Positions 34,189 to 39,958 of a stretch of 39,958 nt of DNA are shown piece after piece; the stretch's first letter is position 1; every line of letters starts with the position of its first letter. Both the position numbers and the translations under genes were made by a program. Origin of the DNA: M55B165 sp051744245 (GTDB lineage: Bacteria; Actinomycetota; Humimicrobiia; Humimicrobiales; Humimicrobiaceae); the NCBI GenBank assembly GCA_051744245.1, contig JBNJCV010000009.1, positions 1 to 39,958 on the forward strand, in the 5' to 3' direction. Below the pieces are notes generated by a model. It was not told where the DNA came from and searched no databases. It worked only from the letters and a program-made list of their open reading frames with translations.

Positions 34189-35436
34189 TTGAAATTTGGC
34201 AAGTATGAGATAACAGAATTAGAAAATGGATTAAGAATAATCAGTGAATATATTCCCCATTTCAGGTCTATTTCTTTAGGCTTGTGGATTGCAACAGGGT
34301 CTAGAAACGAAAATGAAGAAAATAATGGCATTACCCACCTCATAGAGCACCTGCTTTTTAAAGGAACAAAAAATAAGACATACACGGACATTGCTGTTGC
34401 CTTTGATTCGATGGGTGCAGAATACAATGCATTTACGGATAAAGAAAATACTTGCGTTTATGCTGACTTTATTGATACCCACCTGGACCGGTGTGCTAGC
34501 CTGCTTTTTGATATTGTCTTTAATCCCTCTTTCTTACCAGAAAATATAGAAATGGAAAAAAAGATAATAAATGAGGAAATCCAGATGGTGGAAGATAATC
34601 CTTCTGAAAATATTTTCAATTATTTTTATAGGGAAATATTTTATAACCACCCGTTAAGACTGCCTGTTCTGGGGAATAAGCATTCATTAAAAAAAATTAA
34701 TCCCGCAATAATATGGGATTATTTTAAAGAAAATTTTAACTTAAAAAATATAGTAATTTCAGCAGCCGGGAATACAAGGCATGGAAATTTGGTAGAGGTA
34801 GTTAAAAAGAATTTGGAAAATTTTAAAAATATAAGTGGGGGCCAGCGGAATAATATATCAAAAAAGAAATCAGTAAATAGAAAAGTTAAAAAAAGCTTTT
34901 CGACCAATACAAAAGCTGCCCATTTATGTTATGGCAGTGTTGGTTGTAGCAGAATTGATGAAAAAAAATACCCCCTAGCAATTTTTACAAACATTTTTGG
35001 AGGGTCTATGAGCAGCAGGTTATTTCAGAAGATAAGGGAGGAAAAAGGTTTAAGCTACTCCCTTTATTCTATAAACACTTATTACGCAGATACTGGAACA
35101 GTGGCCACATATGCCGCAACCTCATATGAAAATTTAAACCAGGTTATAGAGCTGATAGAAAAAGAAATAAAGGATATACAAGAAAAGGGACTTAAAGAGT
35201 CTGAAATTAGAAGGGCAAAGGAAAATATAAAAGGTAACATAGTACTAGGGGTTGAAGATATTAGCTCTAGAATGTTCAGGCTGGGTAAGTCCTTGCTTAT
35301 GGATAAAAAAGTTTTGACTATTAATGAAATATTAAAGAAAATAGATAGTATTAAGGGCAGAAAAATAGATGAAATGGCGCATAAATATTTTGAGCCAGAG
35401 AATATGAGCTTAATAATATTAGCCGGAAAAAAATAG
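34189..35436 (+). CDS. M16-family zinc peptidase (MPP/YmxG-like)
   Basis: This belongs to the pitrilysin/processing-peptidase family. The inverted zinc motif HLIEH is at residues 50-54, with the distal Glu in the EKKIINEEIQM helix. The 415-residue length is the single-unit form that usually dimerises. A second domain with FGGSMSSRLFQKIREEKGLSYS is present. The order pnp-M16-dapB is conserved in Actinomycetota and Bacillota, but the substrate is unknown. The TTG start at 34189 has only AGAGG 13 bases upstream, so the exact start is less certain. No signal peptide is seen, so it is likely cytoplasmic. Confidence 0.93.
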   Translation: MKFGKYEITELENGLRIISEYIPHFRSISLGLWIATGSRNENEENNGITHLIEHLLFKGTKNKTYTDIAVAFDSMGAEYNAFTDKENTCVYADFIDTHLDRCASLLFDIVFNPSFLPENIEMEKKIINEEIQMVEDNPSENIFNYFYREIFYNHPLRLPVLGNKHSLKKINPAIIWDYFKENFNLKNIVISAAGNTRHGNLVEVVKKNLENFKNISGGQRNNISKKKSVNRKVKKSFSTNTKAAHLCYGSVGCSRIDEKKYPLAIFTNIFGGSMSSRLFQKIREEKGLSYSLYSINTYYADTGTVATYAATSYENLNQVIELIEKEIKDIQEKGLKESEIRRAKENIKGNIVLGVEDISSRMFRLGKSLLMDKKVLTINEILKKIDSIKGRKIDEMAHKYFEPENMSLIILAGKK

Positions 35437-35446
35437 GGAGGTGTTT

Positions 35447-36241
35447 ATGCAGGTAGCTGTTTTTGGAATTAATGGCAAAATGGGAAGAGCTATAACTAAA
35501 AACCTTTTGAAAGAAGAGGGTATACAAGTGATAGCGGGGTTTGACAAGGTTGGAGTTGGAAAGGATATCGGCAGCCTCCTAAATGTAGGGGAAACCGGCA
35601 GCTTTGTGTATGATTCTTATGAGGAAATAAAGAAATGCAGACCTGACTTGATCATTGATTTTACTAGTGCTGCAATTGTTACTAAAACCATTAACTGGGC
35701 AATAGAAAATAATATTAATATCGTAGTTGGCACTACTGGTATTAGTAAAGAGGATTTAAAAAATATCGAAAAAAAGGTACTTAAAGCCAGCAGCAAAGTT
35801 TTCATTGTACCCAATTTTTCCATAGGTGCAGTAATAATGATAAAGGTATCTAGACTGGTATCCAAGTATTTTGACAATTGTGAAATAATAGAACTCCATC
35901 ATGACCAAAAAAAAGATGCACCCTCGGGAACTTCTATATCTACTGCTGAAAATATAGGAACAGCAAAAAATTATAATGGCGAAAGGCTAAAGGAATTTGA
36001 AGAGGAAAAACTTGAAGGCAGCAGGGGGGCATTTGCTGACGGCATACATATACATAGCATACGTTTACCTGGCTTGCTAGCCCATCAGAACGTAATTTTT
36101 GGAACCAAGGCTCAGACTTTATCCATAAGGCATGATAGCATTGACAGGGACTCTTTTTATCCAGGGGTACTGATGGCTATAAAAAATATTGGAAAACTAA
36201 ATAATTTTACTTATGGCTTAGATAAGTTAATAGAAATTTAG
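35447..36241 (+). CDS. dapB: 4-hydroxy-tetrahydrodipicolinate reductase
   Basis: DapB catalyses the second committed step to diaminopimelate and lysine, reducing the DapA product with NAD(P)H. From ATG 35447 (5 bases after GGGAGGTG) the protein has 264 residues. It shows the Rossmann GINGKMG motif (7-13), IDFTSAA, GTTGIS, NFSIGAVIM and the substrate motif HHDQKKDAPSGTS. A GTG at 35441 overlaps the ribosome site and is rejected as start. dapA follows after 15 bases, so both early lysine-branch enzymes are coexpressed. Confidence 0.96.
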   Translation: MQVAVFGINGKMGRAITKNLLKEEGIQVIAGFDKVGVGKDIGSLLNVGETGSFVYDSYEEIKKCRPDLIIDFTSAAIVTKTINWAIENNINIVVGTTGISKEDLKNIEKKVLKASSKVFIVPNFSIGAVIMIKVSRLVSKYFDNCEIIELHHDQKKDAPSGTSISTAENIGTAKNYNGERLKEFEEEKLEGSRGAFADGIHIHSIRLPGLLAHQNVIFGTKAQTLSIRHDSIDRDSFYPGVLMAIKNIGKLNNFTYGLDKLIEI

Positions 36242-36256
36242 GGTGAGGAGATATAT

Positions 36257-37150
36257 ATGATTAATATGATTAATCTTGGTGAATTAGTTACAGCAATGGT
36301 TACCCCTTTTGATGAAGGTTTTAGCCTGGACTTAAAAAGGGCTTTTAATTTAGGCAAGCACCTGATTAAAAATGGTACTGATTGTATTTTAATTTCCGGG
36401 ACTACTGGGGAGTCACCCACCATCAGCGATGAGGAAAAATTGGATTTATTTAAATTTATGAAAAAAGAGTTTGGGAATGAAGTAAAAATAATGGCAGGTA
36501 CTGGCTCTAACGATACTAGGCATTCTATAGAATTGTCCAAGAAGGCGGAACAGATTGGAGTAGATGCTTTACTGGTTGTGGGTCCATATTATAATAAGCC
36601 TACCCAGACCGGACTTTATAGGCATTTTGAAGCTATTGCCGAAGCAGTAAGGACCCCTATTATCATTTACAACGTGCCTTCCAGAACTTCTTGCAATATT
36701 GATGCCAGCACAACTATAGAGTTGTCAAAGATAGCCAATATAGTTGGGGTAAAAGAGGCTAGTGGAAATTTAGGGCAGGTGGCGGAAATATCCAAACAGA
36801 CGCCTGGAGGTTTTGCAATTTATAGTGGAAATGATTCTGACACTTTACCCATACTTATATTAGGAGGACAAGGAGTAATTAGCGTTGCTTCCCACATCAT
36901 AGGGTTAAAAATAAAGGAAATGATTAAACTTTTTAAGGACAGTAATTTGTCAGGAGCAAAAGATATCCATCTAAATCTCATGGAACTATTTAAGGCAATA
37001 TTTATAGTTACAAATCCCATCCCTATAAAAAAAGCGTTAAATTTGATGGGAATAGAAGTTGGCAAGCCCAGGCTTCCGTTGTTGGATATGGAGGGCAAAG
37101 AGTTGGAAGAGTTTAAACATATTTTAATAAGATATAATATAATAAAATAA
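36257..37150 (+). CDS. dapA: 4-hydroxy-tetrahydrodipicolinate synthase
   Basis: DapA condenses pyruvate with aspartate semialdehyde through a Schiff base, starting the diaminopimelate branch. The TIM-barrel protein of 297 residues has the GTTGESPT motif (48-55, Thr49/Thr50), Tyr138 in IIIYNVPSRT and the catalytic Lys166 in VGVKEASGN. A GAGGAG ribosome site lies 6 bases before ATG 36257; a second in-frame ATG 9 bases on is possible. Diaminopimelate synthesis supports a peptidoglycan cell wall. Confidence 0.96.
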   Translation: MINMINLGELVTAMVTPFDEGFSLDLKRAFNLGKHLIKNGTDCILISGTTGESPTISDEEKLDLFKFMKKEFGNEVKIMAGTGSNDTRHSIELSKKAEQIGVDALLVVGPYYNKPTQTGLYRHFEAIAEAVRTPIIIYNVPSRTSCNIDASTTIELSKIANIVGVKEASGNLGQVAEISKQTPGGFAIYSGNDSDTLPILILGGQGVISVASHIIGLKIKEMIKLFKDSNLSGAKDIHLNLMELFKAIFIVTNPIPIKKALNLMGIEVGKPRLPLLDMEGKELEEFKHILIRYNIIK

Positions 37151-37177
37151 AAGAGGAGGTTTTCCGTATAGGCCATT

Positions 37178-38842
37178 ATGCCAAAAAGAAGCAGTTTGAA
37201 GTTAATTCCTTTAGGGGGATTAAGTGAGGTAGGAAAAAATTTAATTGTTGTGGAAAAGGATAACCAGATCATAATAATTGATTGTGGTATTAACTTTCCC
37301 GATGATGAAATGATGGGTATTGATTATATCATACCTGATTTTACTTACATATTAGACAATAAAAAAAAAGTAAAAGCTGTTATAATAACTCACGGCCACG
37401 AAGACCATATAGGAGCACTTCCATTTTTATACAGGGAATTAAATGCCCCTATTTATGCTACCAGACTAACTCTAGGCTTGGTCAAGATCAAGCTTAGTGG
37501 TATTAAAAACTTTAAAAAGATTGAATTAAATGAAATAAATCCTGATTCTCCTGTAGAAATAGGACCGTTTAATATCAGCTTTTTTAGGGTTAACCATAGC
37601 ATTCCCGACGGAGTAGGCTTAATAATTGATACTGACATCGGCACGGTTCTTCATACTGGGGATTTTAAGATTGATCAAAGCCCTATAGACGGTAGAGGAA
37701 CACAGTTTTCGAAGATTGTTAGGGCGGGCGAAAAAGGAGTATTGGCAATGTTATGCGACAGCACCAATGCAGAGGAAGCCGGCTATACTTTACCTGAAAG
37801 GGATGTGGGAAAAACCCTTAGGGAAAAATTCCAAAAAGCTGACAAAAGAATTATAGTAGCTACTTTTGCTTCCCATATCCATAGGATACAACAGATCCTG
37901 AATGTTTCCAGGGAGCTTAATAAAAAAGTAGCGATTTCAGGAAAGTCAATATTGAAATCTATAAGAATCTCTTCAGAATTGGGTTATTTAAAAATTCCTG
38001 AGAATACCATAGTTCCTATAACTAAAATAGATGATTTTCCTTTAAGTAAAATAGTTATCTTGTCCACAGGAAGCCAGGGCGAGCCTTTGTCTGCCTTAAA
38101 TAAGATGGCTTTAAATGAACATAATAGGGTACAGATAATGAAAGGTGACATGGTTATAATTTCGGCTTCACCGATACCCGGAAACGAAAAGCCTGTATCT
38201 AATACCATTAACATGTTGATTGAGCAAGGGGCAGATGTTTTTTATGAATCAATAGCCGGTGTCCATGTTTCTGGACATGCAGCCCAGGAAGAAATTAAAA
38301 TGATGATAAGTTTGGCTAAGCCTAAATATTTTATACCAATACATGGAGAAAACAAGCATAAAACTCAAAATGCTAAAATTGCAAATGAAATGGGTATTGA
38401 TGACAGCCATATATTATTAGCTGAAAATGGCTCAATTATTAAAATGAATACAAATATGTGCAGGATATCCAATTCATTAAATTTAAAAACTATATATATA
38501 GATGGGATTGGAACTGGCAATATAGGGGATATGGTATTAAAGGACAGGAAACTCCTCTCCAGGGATGGCATTGTAATGGCAGTTGCAGGTATTGATGAAA
38601 AAGAGAAGAAGATAATATATGAGCCAGATTTTATATTAAAAGGGGTAATATATATAGAGAACTTTAAACAAAAGATAAATGAGTGTAAGGAAGTAGTAAA
38701 AAAGGAAATCCAGAAATGTTTTAATAGCGGTATTACCAATCCTAATATAATAGAGAAGCAGGTTAATGAAAATTTACAGAAGTTTATTTATAAAAAAATA
38801 AAAATAAGGGCTATTGTAACTACAAAAATTATCAGCACATAA
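37178..38842 (+). CDS. rnj: ribonuclease J
   Basis: RNase J is a metallo-beta-lactamase/beta-CASP nuclease with endo- and 5'-3' exonuclease activity, central to mRNA decay in bacteria lacking RNase E. The 554 residues show GGLSEVGKN, the metal motif HGHEDHIG (72-79), HTGDFKID, STNAEEAGYT, the beta-CASP segments SGKS and LSTGSQGEP, and HVSGHA with IPIHGE. An excellent GAGGAGGT lies 17 bases before ATG 37178, an unusually long spacing. The neighbourhood dapA-rnj-ftsK is conserved. Confidence 0.97.
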   Translation: MPKRSSLKLIPLGGLSEVGKNLIVVEKDNQIIIIDCGINFPDDEMMGIDYIIPDFTYILDNKKKVKAVIITHGHEDHIGALPFLYRELNAPIYATRLTLGLVKIKLSGIKNFKKIELNEINPDSPVEIGPFNISFFRVNHSIPDGVGLIIDTDIGTVLHTGDFKIDQSPIDGRGTQFSKIVRAGEKGVLAMLCDSTNAEEAGYTLPERDVGKTLREKFQKADKRIIVATFASHIHRIQQILNVSRELNKKVAISGKSILKSIRISSELGYLKIPENTIVPITKIDDFPLSKIVILSTGSQGEPLSALNKMALNEHNRVQIMKGDMVIISASPIPGNEKPVSNTINMLIEQGADVFYESIAGVHVSGHAAQEEIKMMISLAKPKYFIPIHGENKHKTQNAKIANEMGIDDSHILLAENGSIIKMNTNMCRISNSLNLKTIYIDGIGTGNIGDMVLKDRKLLSRDGIVMAVAGIDEKEKKIIYEPDFILKGVIYIENFKQKINECKEVVKKEIQKCFNSGITNPNIIEKQVNENLQKFIYKKIKIRAIVTTKIIST

Positions 38843-38843
38843 A

Positions 38844-39958
38844 ATGACTAAGAGAAGCAAAAAATCTAAGAGAAGCAAAAAATCAGCTAAGAATAATAAG
38901 GCAAAAAAATATGTGAAAAGACCGACAGAAGTTTATGGCATATTAATAATTATGGTTGCAATCCTTTTCTTTATAAGTCTTTTTGGTTTTGGTAGGCAGG
39001 GAATTGTAACCAAATATATAAATGATTTTATATCTTATGTTTTGGGCATGGGCAAGTACATCTTCCCCTTTATTTTACTGATATGGGGAATAAGCTTCTT
39101 TATTAAGAAAATAAAGTATCTTTCTTCAAGATTTGGGTGGGGATTTCTCTTATTATTTATATCAATCTTAGGGCTGTTAAGTGCTAATTCACCTGCTGAT
39201 AATTTATTCAATGAGGTACTGGTAGTCTCAAGAGGGGGTATAGTTGGCGCGGGTGTTTTTTATGGATTATATAGGCTGGTAGGAAGGATCGGAACAGTAA
39301 CCATACTGGCTTTTCTATTAGTAATATCGGTAATGGTTATTACAAAAATTTCCATAAGTGAGCTTTTTAAGAAGGTAAAAAGATTATTTATTAAAATAAA
39401 GCCAGTGCAATATAAGGATACGACTACGTCTCCCCAGAAAAAGGTTAGCAAAATGGATAGCAAAAAAACTGAAAAATATGCCCCCGAGGTGATAGATTAC
39501 AGTAATAAAGAAGAAAGTTATAAGAAAGAAACCGCAAAAAGCTTTTACAGGGAAGAGGATATAGAAAAAAAGAAAACAGAGCAGCTAGAGATGCCCTTGG
39601 TGGAGAGCGGGGAAGAGGACGAAGATTATAGATTTCCTCCCCTAAATTTGTTAAAAAAATCAAAACATGTTCATCCAAAATTATATAAGCAGAATGTTAA
39701 AGAAAGAGCTAATACCTTAAACCAAGTATTTAAAGACTTTAACTTGCAGGCCAAAGTTAAGCGAGTAGTAAGAGGCCCCTCAGTAACCTTATATGAGCTG
39801 GCATTGGCTCCGGGGGTAAAAGTTCAAAGGCTATTGAGTCTGGAAGATGACTTCTGTGTAGCTATGGGATCACCGGATTTAAGGTTTTTAACCCCCATAC
39901 CCGGTAAATCAGCAATAGGTATCGAGGTTCCAAACCAGATTAGAAGCTTGGTAACCCT
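38844..39958 (+). CDS. ftsK: DNA translocase FtsK/SpoIIIE, 3' truncated by window edge
   Basis: FtsK pumps DNA through the closing septum and activates Xer recombination at dif. About 371 residues are visible and the frame is open at the window end. A basic N-terminus (KRSKKSKRSKKS, encoded by an 18-base tandem repeat from about 38849) precedes about four membrane helices (between about residues 30 and 175). A charged linker follows (about 185-275), and then the start of the motor alpha domain, recognised by RVVRGPSVTLYELALAPGVK, LEDDFCVAMG and PIPGKSAIGIEVPN. The beta and gamma domains with the Walker motifs lie beyond the window. The ATG comes 1 base after the rnj stop. Confidence 0.93.
   Translation, partial: MTKRSKKSKRSKKSAKNNKAKKYVKRPTEVYGILIIMVAILFFISLFGFGRQGIVTKYINDFISYVLGMGKYIFPFILLIWGISFFIKKIKYLSSRFGWGFLLLFISILGLLSANSPADNLFNEVLVVSRGGIVGAGVFYGLYRLVGRIGTVTILAFLLVISVMVITKISISELFKKVKRLFIKIKPVQYKDTTTSPQKKVSKMDSKKTEKYAPEVIDYSNKEESYKKETAKSFYREEDIEKKKTEQLEMPLVESGEEDEDYRFPPLNLLKKSKHVHPKLYKQNVKERANTLNQVFKDFNLQAKVKRVVRGPSVTLYELALAPGVKVQRLLSLEDDFCVAMGSPDLRFLTPIPGKSAIGIEVPNQIRSLVT

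Noticed and set aside
1..39958. CRISPR arrays, tRNA/rRNA genes, prophage or defence islands
   Set aside because: No repeated spacer pattern, cloverleaf-like sequence, integrase other than XerC, or phage/defence gene could be recognised.

Overview
The window is AT-rich bacterial chromosome in which every recognisable gene lies on the + strand and is packed with overlaps or gaps of a few bases. It is almost entirely conserved housekeeping: translation, RNA maturation and decay, chromosome maintenance, isoprenoid and lysine precursors. The gene order (rnc-smc-ftsY-ffh-rpsP-khpA-rimM-trmD-rplS-lepB-rnhB-dprA-xerC-rpsB-tsf-pyrH-frr-uppS-rseP-ispG-proS-nusA-infB-rbfA-nrnA-truB-ribF-rpsO-pnp-M16 peptidase-dapB-dapA-rnj-ftsK) is, from memory, closest to Actinomycetota, although the base composition is far more AT-rich than typical members. 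My inference is an uncultivated, probably anaerobic, low-GC actinobacterial or related lineage. An ADP-forming acyl-CoA synthetase beside a BioD-like/DRTGG protein at the left edge suggests acetate- or acyl-CoA-based ATP formation.

Layout. 1-2.7 kb: partial ADP-forming acyl-CoA synthetase and a phosphotransacetylase-like (BioD/DRTGG) protein. 2.7-4.7 kb: plsX, acpP, rnc. 4.7-9.1 kb: an unusually short smc, then ftsY and ffh. 9.1-12.5 kb: a promoter, then rpsP, khpA, rimM, trmD, rplS, lepB, rnhB. 12.6-14.8 kb: dprA, an unrecognised small basic protein, xerC. 14.8-15.5 kb: the only long gene-free stretch, holding decayed remnants of a ParD-like/RelE-ParE-type toxin-antitoxin pair and then the rpsB promoter and leader. 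15.6-25.1 kb: rpsB, tsf, pyrH, frr, uppS, rseP, ispG, proS, recD2, ending in a terminator. 25.1-31.6 kb: promoter, leader hairpin, nusA, infB, rbfA, nrnA, truB, ribF. 31.6-40 kb: rpsO, pnp, an M16 peptidase, dapB, dapA, rnj and the 5' part of ftsK, which runs off the window.

Most unusual points: (1) SMC is about 739 residues with both ATPase halves intact but no room for, or sign of, the hinge and most of the arms; (2) truB is split by a -1 frame change exactly at a run of nine T; (3) infB can only encode its conserved N-terminal module if it starts at ATT; (4) a decayed toxin-antitoxin pair lies between xerC and rpsB; (5) nusA lacks its usual neighbours rimP and ylxR but keeps a leader hairpin; (6) about a quarter of genes start with TTG. 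No tRNA, rRNA, CRISPR array, intact insertion sequence or phage gene was seen. I do not see a clearly new multi-gene system; the novelty is in altered versions of core genes.
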